Positions 19,501 to 29,059 of a stretch of DNA of 64,000 nt are shown here, piece by piece (position 1 is the stretch's first letter; each line of letters begins with the position of its first letter). A program made the translations under genes and the position numbers. Source of the stretch: an uncultured Erythrobacter sp. (GTDB taxonomy: Bacteria > Pseudomonadota > Alphaproteobacteria > Sphingomonadales > Sphingomonadaceae); assembly GCA_947501005.1 (NCBI GenBank), contig CANMTU010000001.1:1698501-1762500 (forward strand). The letters run 5' to 3'. Under the pieces are notes generated by a model. The model was not told the origin of the DNA. It searched no databases and worked only from the letters and a program-made list of their open reading frames with translations.

Positions 19501-19746
19501 ATGGCCAAGGAAGAACTTCTCGAAATGCGCGGACGCGTGGTGGAATTGCTGCCCAATGCGATGTTCCGCGTCGAGCTCGAGAACGGCCATGAGGTGCTCG
19601 GTCACACGGCCGGCAAGATGCGCAAGAACCGCATCCGCGTGCTGGTGGGGGACGAGGTGCTGTGCGAGTTGACCCCCTACGACCTGACCAAGGCGCGCAT
19701 CACCTATCGCTTCATGCCGGGTCGCGGCGGGCCGGGGCCGCAATAG
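19501..19746 (+). CDS. infA: Translation initiation factor IF-1
   Basis: An 81-residue S1/OB-fold protein that binds the ribosomal A site during initiation. [40 protein letters not shown] and [13 protein letters not shown] are the family core. The usual protein ends at about residue 72; here a short tail [10 protein letters not shown] extends it, which is common in related alphaproteobacteria. It is the first gene of a rightward group infA-maf-RNase-yacG. An AGGA site precedes the ATG. Confidence 0.96.
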   Translation: MAKEELLEMRGRVVELLPNAMFRVELENGHEVLGHTAGKMRKNRIRVLVGDEVLCELTPYDLTKARITYRFMPGRGGPGPQ

Positions 19747-19845
19747 ACCGGCCTGTCGACTGGCCCTTGCCTTCTCCGCACTGAGCGGACCGGGCAAGGC
19801 CGCGTTAGAATTTCGGTTTTGTTGACCAGCGAGGACAAGGTCCGA

Positions 19846-20430
19846 GTGTCTCCCAGCGCTGCGCCCAGACTTATCCTTGCTTCCGCCAGCCCCCGGCGCC
19901 GCGAACTGCTCGGCCGGCTGGGCCTGACCCCTGCAGCGATCGCCCCCGCCGATATCGACGAAACCCCTCACACGGCCGAACTCCCGCGCGACTATGCCCG
20001 CCGCATGGCGCGCGAGAAAGCCGAAGCCGCCGCCAGTGCGGACGGGTTCGCGCTGGCGGGCGACACGGTCGTCGCCGCCGGTCGCCGCATCCTGCCCAAG
20101 GCGGAGGACGAGGCGACCGCGCGCCAATGCCTCGCGCTGCTTTCGGGCCGGCGCCACACGGTCCTCTCCGCCATTGCCCTGCGCGCGCCGGACGGGGCAA
20201 TGCGCGAACGGCTGAGCGAAACGGTCGTCCTGTTCAAACGCCTCTCCGACGACGAGATCGACGCCTATATCGCCTCGCGCGAGTGGGACGGGAAGGCGGG
20301 CGGCTATGCCATTCAGGGCATCGCGGAAGGGCTGATCCGGCGGATTCACGGCAGCCACTCCGCCGTCGTCGGACTGCCGCTCTACGAGACGCGGGCGCTA
20401 TTGAAAGCCGCAAGGTTTCCGATTGCCTGA
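19846..20430 (+). CDS. maf: Maf-family nucleoside triphosphate pyrophosphatase
   Basis: A 194-residue house-cleaning pyrophosphatase that hydrolyses dTTP/UTP or modified nucleotides. LILASASPRRRELLGRLGL at the N-terminus, DTVVAAGRRILPKAED and AGGYAIQGIAEGLIRRIHGSHSAVVGLP are Maf hallmarks. The GTG start with AAGG five bases upstream is chosen over two TTG codons nine codons further upstream. The 3' end overlaps the RNase E/G gene by eight bases. Confidence 0.9.
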   Translation: MSPSAAPRLILASASPRRRELLGRLGLTPAAIAPADIDETPHTAELPRDYARRMAREKAEAAASADGFALAGDTVVAAGRRILPKAEDEATARQCLALLSGRRHTVLSAIALRAPDGAMRERLSETVVLFKRLSDDEIDAYIASREWDGKAGGYAIQGIAEGLIRRIHGSHSAVVGLPLYETRALLKAARFPIA

Positions 20431-21397
20431 GTGGCAGATCGAGCGCGGGATCGGCGAGGATCGCGCGCTGCTGCTCGATGGAGATACCCCGCTGGCCGCG
20501 AAGCTGCGCTGGCCGGGCGATCTCGCTGCGGGCAAAATCATACACGTCAGGCTGGCGCGCAAACCTGCAGGTTCGCAGCGCGGAGTCGCGCGGCTGGGCG
20601 ACGGCACGGAAATACTGATCGACCGCATCCCGTCCGGGTTTTCGGAAGGGGCCGAAATCATCGTCAGAATCAAGCGCGACAGGATCGCCGAGAAGGGCCG
20701 ACTGAAGCGCGCGCAGGGCCTTGTCGTGGAGAGCGGGACAGGGGACGACCCGCGCCGCGACCTGCCGCCGGATCCCTTCGAGACCGGGCGCATCGTACGG
20801 CGCTTCCCGCATGGTGCCTGGGAACAGGCGTTTCTCTCCGCCTGGACCGGGGAAATCCCGTTTGCAGGCGGCGGCCTGCTGCTCAGCCCGACGCCGGCCA
20901 TGACCGTGATCGACATCGACGGCGATCTCGATCCCGCGACCCTCGCGGCAAGAGCCGTACTGACCATCGCCCACGCGCTCGATCTGCTCGATATCGGGGG
21001 GCAGGTCGGGATCGACTTTCCTCACCTGCCGCAGCGCGAAACGAGGCAGCAGATCGACGAGGCGCTGGGCAAGGCGCTGGCCGGGCGCAAGCTCGAACGC
21101 ACGGCGATGAACGGCTTCGGCTTCGTGCAGATCGTCGCGCGGCTCGAGGGGCCTTCGCTGCTGCACCGTCTGGCCATGCATCCCCATGCCGCAGCGGCGC
21201 GGCTGGCCTTGCGCGCGGCCGAGGCGGTCGAGGGCGCGGGCACCACCCTGCTCACCGTCCATCCGGCGGTGATGGCCGCGTGCCGCCCCGAATGGATCGA
21301 AGAACTCGAACGGCGCACCGGACGCCCGGCACGGATCGAGGCGAATGCAAACCTTGCGATGGAGGCGAGCGCTGCCCAGATCGTGAACCATGCCTAA
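20423..21397 (+). CDS. Short RNase E/G family protein
   Basis: A 324-residue relative of RNase E/G. The S1-like N-terminal part is followed by the DNase I-like catalytic region: TVIDIDGDLDP and GQVGIDFPHLP carry the two Asp residues that bind Mg in RNase E, and MNGFGFVQIVARLEGPSLLH corresponds to the end of the catalytic domain. It is much shorter than RNase G (about 490) and lacks the Zn-link/small domain. Similar short forms are known in sphingomonads beside maf and yacG. TTG start overlapping the maf stop; substrate unknown. Confidence 0.8.
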   Translation: MPEWQIERGIGEDRALLLDGDTPLAAKLRWPGDLAAGKIIHVRLARKPAGSQRGVARLGDGTEILIDRIPSGFSEGAEIIVRIKRDRIAEKGRLKRAQGLVVESGTGDDPRRDLPPDPFETGRIVRRFPHGAWEQAFLSAWTGEIPFAGGGLLLSPTPAMTVIDIDGDLDPATLAARAVLTIAHALDLLDIGGQVGIDFPHLPQRETRQQIDEALGKALAGRKLERTAMNGFGFVQIVARLEGPSLLHRLAMHPHAAAARLALRAAEAVEGAGTTLLTVHPAVMAACRPEWIEELERRTGRPARIEANANLAMEASAAQIVNHA

Positions 21398-21581
21398 GAC
21401 CCCCCGCCCCTGCCCGATCTGCCGCAAACCGCGCAGCGAGGATTTCGCACCCTTCTGTTCGCAGCGCTGCCGCGACCGCGATCTGGCGCAGTGGTTCGGC
21501 GATGGCTATTCGGTCGCCGGCCGCCCTGCCCTGCCGGAGGAAATCGCGGCGGAGGTGACCGGCGCTCACGAGCAGGACTGA
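21390..21581 (+). CDS. yacG: DNA gyrase inhibitor YacG, zinc-binding
   Basis: A 63-residue zinc protein with CPICRK near residue 8 and CSQRC near residue 23, the four-cysteine arrangement of YacG, followed by DRDLAQWFGDGYSVAG. YacG binds GyrB and inhibits supercoiling. It overlaps the RNase gene by eight bases and ends the infA-maf group. Confidence 0.9.
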   Translation: MPKTPRPCPICRKPRSEDFAPFCSQRCRDRDLAQWFGDGYSVAGRPALPEEIAAEVTGAHEQD

Positions 21582-21670
21582 AATAGCCCCTTGCCAAGCG
21601 CCGGCGGCTTCGCCATAGGCGCGCACTCATTGCTCGACCGGCCCTTCGGGGCCACCTTTCGAAGCGATGC

Positions 21671-21745
21671 GCCCGGGTAGCTCAGTGGTAGAGCAGACGA
21701 CTGAAAATCGTCGTGTCGGTGGTTCGACTCCGCCCCTGGGCACCA
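21671..21745 (+). tRNA. tRNA-Phe (GAA)
   Basis: A 75-base cloverleaf with an encoded CCA. The acceptor arms GCCCGGG and CCTGGGC pair over seven positions with one G-U. The D arm GCTCAGTGGTAGAGC, the anticodon stem GACGA/TCGTC with loop CTGAAAA (anticodon GAA), and the T arm GGTGG-TTCGACT-CCGCC are all regular. No duplicate of its 3' end was seen in the following kilobase, so there is no direct sign of an integrated element. Confidence 0.98.
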
Positions 21746-21879
21746 TTTTCTCTTTCATGCCGTTTGATGCCGTTCCGCCGAAGCCCTGCTTTCCAGCGGG
21801 TTGCGGGGTTATCGAATGCCCCCCGTTCCATGCCCTTCCGCCCCTTTCCAGGGTACGCCGGGGGCGCGGGGCGGGGTTC

Positions 21880-22370
21880 TGGTTTCTCAGTTGAGGGCAC
21901 GAATGCCGTTGACGGTCGTGTCAAGGGCCAGACCGGTTTGATCGCGGCGACCCGCGCCGCCAGCGGGCCCTTTCCTCCTACCTTCGAGAGCGTCGGAATT
22001 GCGGGCCATACAGCGTCGCGTGAAGCAGCGCGGACCCCTCCCCCGCTCCGCCAAACGGTTCCATGCGGAGGTCGTCGCCTTCAGCCAGCACGACCATGCC
22101 GACTAGGGGAATGGGATCGGCAGGGGTCGCCATCGTGGTCACCGCGCAGTGAAACTTGTCCTTCCGCATCCAGTCACGGCTGACGCCCCCCGACCCAGGC
22201 CAAATGCTCCATCACTTCGCGCCAGAGCTTGATGCTCGTGCGCCGGATGGATCAGCGCCCCACCCGCACCCCGCGCTATCCGTGCGGGGGCGTCCGCTAC
22301 CGGCGCGGAGCCTCGGGTGACCAGAACGGCGGGCAGCGTCCACTTCCGTCACCCGCCGGCCCGCACGGCA
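21880..22370 (-). pseudogene. Probable decayed HPr-kinase-like (PEPCK-fold) gene, C-terminal relic
   Basis: Read on the minus strand, pieces in different frames join into one plausible C-terminal region: GALIHPA, then after a shift SIKLWREVMEHLAW, then PGSGGVSRDWMRKDKFHC and PIPLVGMVVLAEGDDLRMEP with GEGSALLHATLYG, then after another shift PLAARVAAIKPVWPLTRP. The order (xHPxxxSIKLW, RDWxRKxKF, PxPLxxMVVLxEG, ALLxxTLY, hydrophobic-VWPLTRP) is that of HPr(Ser)-kinase-like serine kinases. At least three frame changes and no N-terminal Walker A make it non-functional. The identification is by motif recall and is tentative. Confidence 0.42.
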
Positions 22371-22825
22371 CCACCGCCCCGCCGCGCCACCCCTCTCCAT
22401 GCCACATGATAAAACTCCGCTCGTAGTCGAGCGACGTTAGGCGCAACTCAATTGAACAGCCGCACCATGATCACATCGACGGCGAGCGACGGATAGAGCC
22501 GTATCGTACGCTCGCTGTTCACTCCCCAGCACTCGAGGGTGCTTCCCTACACTCGAGAATCAAGATGGCACAGGCAAGCGCCCCGCCTCGAACCATCACG
22601 CACAATCGGCGAATTCCGCTGACCCTTCGCTAAGCCGAATAACGACATCCTCGCACGGCTCGCAGATACAGCAAAGGCGGACCAATCCGGCAAAGCGATC
22701 GCGCTTCCGATGACAAGGCCGGAAGGGCGACAGGGGAAAATCCGGGTGATGGCCCGCTTGCTCCCTGCCGGTAAATGCGCTCGCAAGCTTCCTCTTGCTG
22801 TCCAAGGCCGCTATCGCCCATCGCG
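22371..22825. other. Gap without an intact gene
   Basis: No open frame here resembles a protein family from start to stop. On the minus strand a tail reading WGVNSERTIRLYPSLAVDV then IMVRLFN and a stop (about 22452-22531) looks like the end of a lost gene. Two copies of CACTCGAG lie about 15 bases apart near 22531-22558. The right end must hold the promoter of the antiporter, but no clear -35/-10 pair was seen. Confidence 0.4.
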
Positions 22826-24124
22826 ATGCATTCTTCCGCCCTTTCGCAATTCGACATTGCCGCCATCCTCGTGGTCGCCTCGGCTTTGCTCGGCTGGTTC
22901 AATCACCAGTTCCTGAAGCTCCCTCATGTCATCGGGCTGACCGTGATGGGCGCGCTCGGGGCGATCCTGCTGATGGTCGGCAATTATTTCATTCCCGGCA
23001 TCACGCTGGACGACTGGGTAGCGGAAACGCTGCAGCAGTTGAACTTCACCGAGACGCTGCTGCAGGGCATGCTCAGCTTCCTGCTGTTCGCCGGCGCGCT
23101 TCACGTTGATCTCGACCGGTTGAAGGTCGCCTGGCTGCCGGTGCTGCTGCTTTCCACCGTCGGGGTCGTGGTTTCCACCCTGCTGGTGGGCGGGGCCATG
23201 TGGGCAATCGGCCTGATGCTCGATCTGCCCATCGTGCCGATCTGGTATTTCGTGTTCGGCGCGCTGATCGCGCCGACCGATCCCGTGTCGGTCCTCGGCG
23301 TGCTGAGGGAAGAGGACGTGCCGCTGTCGTTGCAGAGCGCGGTCGCGGGCGAAAGCCTGTTCAACGACGGGGTCGGCATCGTCGTTTTCACGATCCTGCT
23401 TGGCGCAGCGGTCACCGGGGCGGATTTCTCGCTTGGCGAAGGGGCGCGGCTGTTCGCGATCGAGGCGGGCGGCGGCGCGCTGGTCGGTCTGGGAATCGGC
23501 TGGGTCGGCTACCGCGCGCTCGCCAGCATGGACGAATATGTGCTGGAGGTGCTGATTACGCTGGCGGTGGTGATGGGCGGTTATGCGCTGTGTTCGAACC
23601 TCCATATCTCCGGCCCGCTGGCGATGGCGGTGGCAGGTCTGCTGATCGGAAATCAGGGCGTGACCTATGCGATGAGCGACGTGACGCGCGATTACGTGAT
23701 CAAGTTCTGGGAACTGGTCGACGAGGTTCTGAACTCCGTCCTGTTCCTTCTGATCGGGCTGGAGATCATCGCCGTGGTGCCGGGGGCGGACGATTTCGCC
23801 TTCGGCCTGGTCGCCATCCCCGTCACCCTGATCGCCCGGGCCATCGGCATCGCGGTTTCCACGCGGACCATTCCCGGCGCGCAATTGCAGGAAAAGGGGG
23901 CGAGCCGGGTGCTGTGGTGGGGCGGCCTTCGCGGCGGCATCTCAATCGCGCTGGCCCTCTCGCTCCCCCCGGGCGAGACGCGCGAACTGATCCTCGCGGC
24001 AACCTTCGCCGCCGTCTTGTTCAGCGTGCTGGTGCAGCGGGCGACCTTGGGACGGCTGATCGCGAAACTGAAAGAGGAACACGCCCCCGCCGTGGAACCC
24101 GGCGTGGAAGCGACGCGCCACTGA
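22826..24124 (+). CDS. CPA1-family Na+(K+)/H+ antiporter, NhaP-like
   Basis: A 432-residue polytopic membrane protein with about 12-13 hydrophobic segments. CPA1 motifs: GALIAPTDPVSVLGVL, the ion-binding GESLFNDGVGIVVF, and WWGGLRGGISIALALSLP near the end. It exchanges monovalent cations for protons; which cation is unknown. The C-terminal cytoplasmic tail is very short, so no TrkA/RCK domain is fused. The ATG at MHSSALSQFD was selected because TM1 begins right after it. Confidence 0.9.
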   Translation: MHSSALSQFDIAAILVVASALLGWFNHQFLKLPHVIGLTVMGALGAILLMVGNYFIPGITLDDWVAETLQQLNFTETLLQGMLSFLLFAGALHVDLDRLKVAWLPVLLLSTVGVVVSTLLVGGAMWAIGLMLDLPIVPIWYFVFGALIAPTDPVSVLGVLREEDVPLSLQSAVAGESLFNDGVGIVVFTILLGAAVTGADFSLGEGARLFAIEAGGGALVGLGIGWVGYRALASMDEYVLEVLITLAVVMGGYALCSNLHISGPLAMAVAGLLIGNQGVTYAMSDVTRDYVIKFWELVDEVLNSVLFLLIGLEIIAVVPGADDFAFGLVAIPVTLIARAIGIAVSTRTIPGAQLQEKGASRVLWWGGLRGGISIALALSLPPGETRELILAATFAAVLFSVLVQRATLGRLIAKLKEEHAPAVEPGVEATRH

Positions 24125-24128
24125 CGGG

Positions 24129-24716
24129 TCAGAGATTGCCCAGCCAGAATTGCATTGTGTGATCGATCACGCCGTCCATCCCGTGTTCCTCCCACCCCAT
24201 TTCCACGGTGAGGCCCGGGACGGGTTCGTATCCGCGCGCACGCCAGAACGGATCGAGCGGGCGATAGCCTGCCGGCACCCGCACGTCGCTTCGCGTGCGG
24301 TCGACGGCGCAGAACGTGGCCTGGCGCGCACTGGTGTCGCGCGCCGCCGCCTCGCGGGCATCGAAGAAGCGGTGGCCGATCCCGCGCCCGCGATATTCGG
24401 GCAACAGCACGCTTTCGCCGAAATAAAAGATCGTACCGATATCGAAGCCGCGATCGGCGAAAGCGCGGCAAAAGCCCGGCTTGTATTCCGCCAACGGGGC
24501 CGCGGTGCCCGCGCCGACCAGCCGCCCGGACGCATAGGCGCCGATCAGGACCGCATTCGGCGACCGCGCGAATTCCGTCAGATATTCGCGTTCGAAATCG
24601 AGATCGCCGACATAGAGATACGGATAGTCTTCGAACACCACGATGCGCAGGAACGCCATCGCGTCCATCTCGGCGCGCAATTCGCCGCCCCGCAACTGCC
24701 GGATCTCGACCCCCAT
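24129..24716 (-). CDS. GNAT-family acetyltransferase
   Basis: A 195-residue GNAT protein. The acetyl-CoA pyrophosphate loop is in ESVLLPEYRGRGIGHRFFDAREAAA. The protein keeps an N-terminal strand pattern (AFLRIVVFEDYPYLYVGD) and a C-terminal region GYRPLDPFWRARGYEPVPG. Such proteins acetylate a small molecule or protein amine; the substrate cannot be inferred. It is convergent with the antiporter with only four bases between stops, and divergent from purC. The start codon lies directly beside a palindrome. Confidence 0.82.
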   Translation of the reverse strand: MGVEIRQLRGGELRAEMDAMAFLRIVVFEDYPYLYVGDLDFEREYLTEFARSPNAVLIGAYASGRLVGAGTAAPLAEYKPGFCRAFADRGFDIGTIFYFGESVLLPEYRGRGIGHRFFDAREAAARDTSARQATFCAVDRTRSDVRVPAGYRPLDPFWRARGYEPVPGLTVEMGWEEHGMDGVIDHTMQFWLGNL

Positions 24717-24720
24717 ATGG

Positions 24721-24762
24721 TTGCGTTAGACGCAATGCCCTGCAAGGGCAATTGCGTTGACA
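24721..24762. promoter_or_regulatory. Two adjacent palindromes plus a -35-like TTGACA between GNAT gene and purC
   Basis: TTGCGT-tag-ACGCAA (24721-24735) is followed immediately by TGCCCT-gca-AGGGCA (24736-24750 region), then ATTGCGTTGACA, which repeats TTGCGTT and contains a perfect -35 hexamer at 24757-24762. The position between divergent starts suggests operator sites or a leader hairpin for the GNAT gene. No good -10 at 17 bases was seen for purC. Confidence 0.4.
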
Positions 24763-24862
24763 CCCGGTGTTATGTAATGGCGCACAAAACGCCCCGGGCT
24801 TCGCGGATCGACCGATCCCGGCTGTCGGGGCGAAGATTTTTCCGCCGAAGGAACGCAATCCA

Positions 24863-25669
24863 ATGGCACGTCGCCGTCAGATCTACGAAGGCAAGGCCAA
24901 GATCCTTTACGAAGGGCCGGAGCCTGGCACCATCATCCAGTATTTCAAGGACGATGCGACCGCCTTCAACGCACAGAAGAAGGGCACGATCAACGGCAAA
25001 GGCGTGATCAACAACCGCATCAGCGAGTATGTCTTCACCCGCCTAAGCCACATCGGTATCCCCACCCACTTCATCCGCCGCCTCAACATGCGCGAACAAT
25101 TGGTACGCCAGGTCGAGATCATTCCGCTCGAGGTGGTGGTGCGTAACGTGGCGGCGGGCTCGCTCAGCAAGCGGCTCGGGATCGAGGAAGGCGAGGTGCT
25201 GCCGCACACGCTGATCGAATATTGCTACAAGGACGACAGCCTTGGCGATCCCAAGGTCTCAGAAGAGGAGATCGCTTGCTTCAACTGGTGCAGCCACGAA
25301 GAAATGCAGGACATGTCGAGCATGGCGGTCCGCATCAACGATTTCCTGTCGGGCATGTTCAGCGGGATCGACATCCGCCTGATCGATTTCAAGCTGGAAT
25401 TCGGCCGCATCTGGGACGGGGATTTCGCCCGCGTCATCCTGGCGGACGAGATCAGCCCCGACGGTTGCCGGCTGTGGGACATCAACACCAACGAAAAGCT
25501 CGACAAGGACCGCTTCCGCCGCGACATGGGCGGCGAGAGCGAGGCCTATCAGGAGGTCGCCCGCCGGCTCGGCCTGCTGCAGAACGAGGATAATGGACCG
25601 GGCGAAGTGCTCGACATGAGCGCGCATCGCGGCCGGCTGCGCAGCACGCCGAAGCCGGGCAAGAAGTAA
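24863..25669 (+). CDS. purC: Phosphoribosylaminoimidazole-succinocarboxamide synthase
   Basis: A 268-residue enzyme that joins CAIR and aspartate with ATP to form SAICAR in purine synthesis. Motifs: [42 protein letters not shown], the catalytic SDLEISPDG-like [13 protein letters not shown], and [10 protein letters not shown]. Length and order are normal. GAAGGAA lies ten bases before the ATG. purS and purQ follow 3 kb later after an unrelated peptidase gene. Confidence 0.95.
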   Translation: MARRRQIYEGKAKILYEGPEPGTIIQYFKDDATAFNAQKKGTINGKGVINNRISEYVFTRLSHIGIPTHFIRRLNMREQLVRQVEIIPLEVVVRNVAAGSLSKRLGIEEGEVLPHTLIEYCYKDDSLGDPKVSEEEIACFNWCSHEEMQDMSSMAVRINDFLSGMFSGIDIRLIDFKLEFGRIWDGDFARVILADEISPDGCRLWDINTNEKLDKDRFRRDMGGESEAYQEVARRLGLLQNEDNGPGEVLDMSAHRGRLRSTPKPGKK

Positions 25670-25865
25670 TTGGTACGCCCCTAACCGGGTGAAATTCTGG
25701 TGGCGCGGCTAAGTTTGGCCTTGGTCACCGCTCGCAGATCTTGCCGGAAGCGGTCCGGCAACCGCGTTGCTTGCGGACAGGGCGTCGTTCCCTGCATGAG
25801 GAGATGAAAACCCCCTTCGAAGCCCGGCGACCGAGCCGCCGATGCCGATGCAACGAAACGAGAGA

Positions 25866-28751
25866 ATGCCCGTGAAAACCTCCCCCATGCGAATGCTGTT
25901 CGCCCTGCCGCTTCTCGCCCTGTCGAGCGCTCTCGCCGCGCAGGACGATGCCACGGTCCAAGCGCACGTCTCGCAACCGCAGGAAACCGCCTGGGGCACG
26001 CGCATTCAAGACATCCCGCCCGATCCGGCGGTAACCTACGGCATCCTGCCCAATGGCCTGCACTACGCCATCCTGCGGAACGAGCGGCCGCAGAACACCG
26101 TCAGCATCAGGCTGGGCTTCGATGTCGGCTGGATCGACGAGGGCGACAGCGAACTCGGGCTTGCCCATTTCATCGAACACATGGCCTTCAACGGCTCAAC
26201 CAACGTGCCAGAGGGCGAGATGGTCAAGCTGCTCGAACGCGAGGGGCTGGCCTTCGGGGCCGACACCAACGCATCGACTGGGTTCGAGGAGACGATCTAC
26301 CAGCTCGACCTGCCGCGCAGCGACGAGGCGCTGGTCGATACCGCCCTCATGCTGATGCGCGAAACCGCGTCCGAACTGACCATCGCGCCCGATGCGGTCG
26401 AGCGGGAGCGCGGGGTGCTGGCGTCGGAGACCCGCACACGCAACACCTACGCCATCCGGCGCACGCGCGACTATCTGCGCTTCCTCGCGCCGGAGACGGT
26501 CTTCTCGAAACAATTCCGCAATCCCGACGCGCCCGCCACCGTCGCGCGCGCCGATGCCGAGACCCTGCGCGGGCTCTACCGACGCTTCTACCGGCCGGAC
26601 AACGCCGTCCTGGTGGTCGTCGGTGATGTCGAGCCCGGGGACATGGCGCAGCGCATCGCCGCGCGTTTCGCCGATTGGCAGGCCCCGGCGGAGCCGCTCG
26701 TGCGGGTCGCGGAAGGCGCGATCGATCAGCAGCGCGACGCGGCGGCGGCCAATTTCGTCGATCCCGATACCGAATATATCGTCCGGATAGACCGCTTCGC
26801 GCCCTATGATGCTCCGCAGGATACGGTGGAGGACTTTCGCCGTGGCCTGCTGCGCTCGCTCGGCATTGCGATGATCAACCGCCGGTTCGAGCAGGTGAGG
26901 AACGAGGCGAACGCCCCCATCCTGAGCGGGAACGCCAGCGCCTCGGACTTGTTCGAGCTGGCCGATCTCTCGACTGTCAGCCTGCAGGCGCGCGAAGGCG
27001 AATGGCAAGCCGCGCTGGAGGTAGGCGAGCAGGAAATGCGCCGCGCCGTGCAGTTCGGCTTTACCGAGGCGGAACTGGCCGAACAGCTGGCCAATTTCGA
27101 ACTCGGCTTCCGCACTGCGGCGGACCAGGCGGGCGCCCGCCGCAACGCCGCCCTGGCGGGCCGGCTGCTGGCGGCGGCGAAGGCGGATCGCCTGTTCGTC
27201 ACCCCGCAAACCCGGCTGGACCTGTTCCAAAGCGCGCGCCCGGGCGTCACGCTCGAGGCGGTGAATGCCACCTTCGCAGAGGCTTTTTCCGGCGGGGAAC
27301 CGCTCATCCATGTCAGTTCCAAGGAACCCGTCGCCGGCGGGCCGGACGCGATCCTCGCCGCTTACGCAGCGTCGGCTGCGCAGGACCTCGCGCCGCCAGC
27401 GGATAGCGGGGCGGCCGCGTTCGGATATGACGATTTCGGCACACCCGGCGCCATCGTGGCGGACGAGACGGTGGAAGACCTCGGCTTTCGCACGATCCGG
27501 TTCGCCAACAACGTCCGGCTCAATCTGAAGACGACCGATTTCGAGGAAGGCCGCGTGCGTTATGCGGTGCGGATCGGGTCGGGGGCGCTCGCCATTCCGG
27601 ACGAGAGGATCGCGACTTCGATGCTGATGTCGAGCGTGATGGCGCAGGCGGGTCTCGGCCGACACAGCCTCGACGAGTTGCGCCGCATCCTGGCAGGCCG
27701 CAACGTCGATTTCGGCATCGGCTCCGCCAGCGACCGGTTCGGCGCCTCGGGAACGACGACCATGGCCGACCTGCCGCTCCAGTTCGCGGTGACGGCGGCT
27801 TATCTCACCGATCCCGGCTATCGCCCCGAGGCGTTGACGCGGTTCGCGGCCTTGCTGCCCCCCTATTTCGCGAAGATGGACGCGACGCCGCAGGCGGTGT
27901 CCTCCCTCGCGGTGCCGGCGCTGCTGACGGACGGCAATCCGCGCTTCGGCATACCCCCGCGCGAACAATTGGAAGCGGTCACGCTCGACGATCTTGCGGC
28001 CGCGGTCGGGCCGCAACTGGCGCAGGCCCCGATCGAGATCGCGGTCGTCGGCGATATCGACGAGGATGCGGTCATCGCGGCGGTGGCGCGCACGTTCGGC
28101 GCCCTGCCGCCGCGCGACGCCGCTCTGGCCGAGCATACCGCCACCCGGCAGACGCAGTTCACCGACCGGCGCGGGATGGTGACGCTCACTCATGCCGGCG
28201 CGGCGGACCAGGCACTGGCGCAGGTCTACTGGCCGCTGACCGACGATGACGACGCGCAGGAAGAGGCGACCATGCGCATGCTCGCCGGGGTGATGGACCT
28301 GGAACTGACCGAGGAATTGCGCGAGAAACTGGGCGCGACCTATTCCCCCTCGGCCTCCGCCAACATGTCCGACACTTACGAGGACTTTGGCACGTTCGGC
28401 GCCTCCGCCATCGTTGCGCCCGAGGATGCCGCGGCGGTGTTCGATGCGATCGACGCGATCGCCGCACGACTGGCAAGCGTGCCGGTGGATGACGACCTGC
28501 TTACCCGCGCCCGCCGCCCGATGCTGGAACGGCTCGCCCTCAGCCGCAAGGAAAACGGCTATTGGCTCGGCATGCTGAGCGAGGCGCAACTGCGCGCCGA
28601 CCGGCTGGACCGCTACCGCACCTACGAGCGCAGGCTGAACAATGTAACCCCGGCGATGATCACGGCGGCGGCGGCGGAATACCTGCTGCCCGGCAATGCC
28701 CTGCGCATCCGGATCGTTCACGACAGCGTGGCGGGCGCCGACGCGGAATGA
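25866..28751 (+). CDS. Secreted M16-family zinc metallopeptidase
   Basis: A 961-residue pitrilysin-type protein with two M16 pairs. The N-terminal signal peptide is [19 protein letters not shown]; there is no lipobox, so it is probably periplasmic. The inverted zinc motif H101-F-I-E-H105 is intact, followed by the distal Glu region [15 protein letters not shown]. The second half ([25 protein letters not shown]) forms the usual inactive partner domain. Three close starts are possible (ATG 25842, ATG 25866, GTG 25872); GTG 25872 has the best-spaced GAGAG site. It lies between purC and purS without an obvious link to purines. Confidence 0.9.
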   Translation: MPVKTSPMRMLFALPLLALSSALAAQDDATVQAHVSQPQETAWGTRIQDIPPDPAVTYGILPNGLHYAILRNERPQNTVSIRLGFDVGWIDEGDSELGLAHFIEHMAFNGSTNVPEGEMVKLLEREGLAFGADTNASTGFEETIYQLDLPRSDEALVDTALMLMRETASELTIAPDAVERERGVLASETRTRNTYAIRRTRDYLRFLAPETVFSKQFRNPDAPATVARADAETLRGLYRRFYRPDNAVLVVVGDVEPGDMAQRIAARFADWQAPAEPLVRVAEGAIDQQRDAAAANFVDPDTEYIVRIDRFAPYDAPQDTVEDFRRGLLRSLGIAMINRRFEQVRNEANAPILSGNASASDLFELADLSTVSLQAREGEWQAALEVGEQEMRRAVQFGFTEAELAEQLANFELGFRTAADQAGARRNAALAGRLLAAAKADRLFVTPQTRLDLFQSARPGVTLEAVNATFAEAFSGGEPLIHVSSKEPVAGGPDAILAAYAASAAQDLAPPADSGAAAFGYDDFGTPGAIVADETVEDLGFRTIRFANNVRLNLKTTDFEEGRVRYAVRIGSGALAIPDERIATSMLMSSVMAQAGLGRHSLDELRRILAGRNVDFGIGSASDRFGASGTTTMADLPLQFAVTAAYLTDPGYRPEALTRFAALLPPYFAKMDATPQAVSSLAVPALLTDGNPRFGIPPREQLEAVTLDDLAAAVGPQLAQAPIEIAVVGDIDEDAVIAAVARTFGALPPRDAALAEHTATRQTQFTDRRGMVTLTHAGAADQALAQVYWPLTDDDDAQEEATMRMLAGVMDLELTEELREKLGATYSPSASANMSDTYEDFGTFGASAIVAPEDAAAVFDAIDAIAARLASVPVDDDLLTRARRPMLERLALSRKENGYWLGMLSEAQLRADRLDRYRTYERRLNNVTPAMITAAAAEYLLPGNALRIRIVHDSVAGADAE

Positions 28752-28825
28752 TGCGCCGTCGCTTGCGCTCCGGCTTGCATGGCCGGCGGGCAATCGGCAT
28801 AGGCGCGGGCGAAAGGCTGGCCTGT

Positions 28826-29059
28826 ATGAAAGTTCGCGTTCTCGTATCCCTGAAGCCCGGCGTGCTCGATCCGCAAGGCCGCGCGGTGCATCATGCGCTG
28901 GAAGGCCTGGGCTTTGCCGGGGTCGACGATGTCCGCATCGGCCGCACCGTCGAACTCGACGTGGCGGACGACACCTCGGACGCAGCGCTGCAGGACATGT
29001 GCGAGAAGCTGCTCGCCAACACGGTGATCGAGAATTACCGCATCGAGAAGCTCGGCTGA
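28826..29059 (+). CDS. purS: Phosphoribosylformylglycinamidine synthase subunit PurS
   Basis: A 77-residue protein that bridges PurL and PurQ in the multi-subunit FGAM synthase. [20 protein letters not shown] at the N-terminus and [13 protein letters not shown] at the end are diagnostic. Its TGA overlaps the purQ ATG (TGATG), so the two are co-translated. purL is not in the window. Confidence 0.94.
   Translation: MKVRVLVSLKPGVLDPQGRAVHHALEGLGFAGVDDVRIGRTVELDVADDTSDAALQDMCEKLLANTVIENYRIEKLG

Noticed and set aside
21746..22825. Possible attachment site or integrated element beside tRNA-Phe
   Set aside because: No repeat of the tRNA 3' end, no integrase and no phage or plasmid gene was found within the following kilobase.
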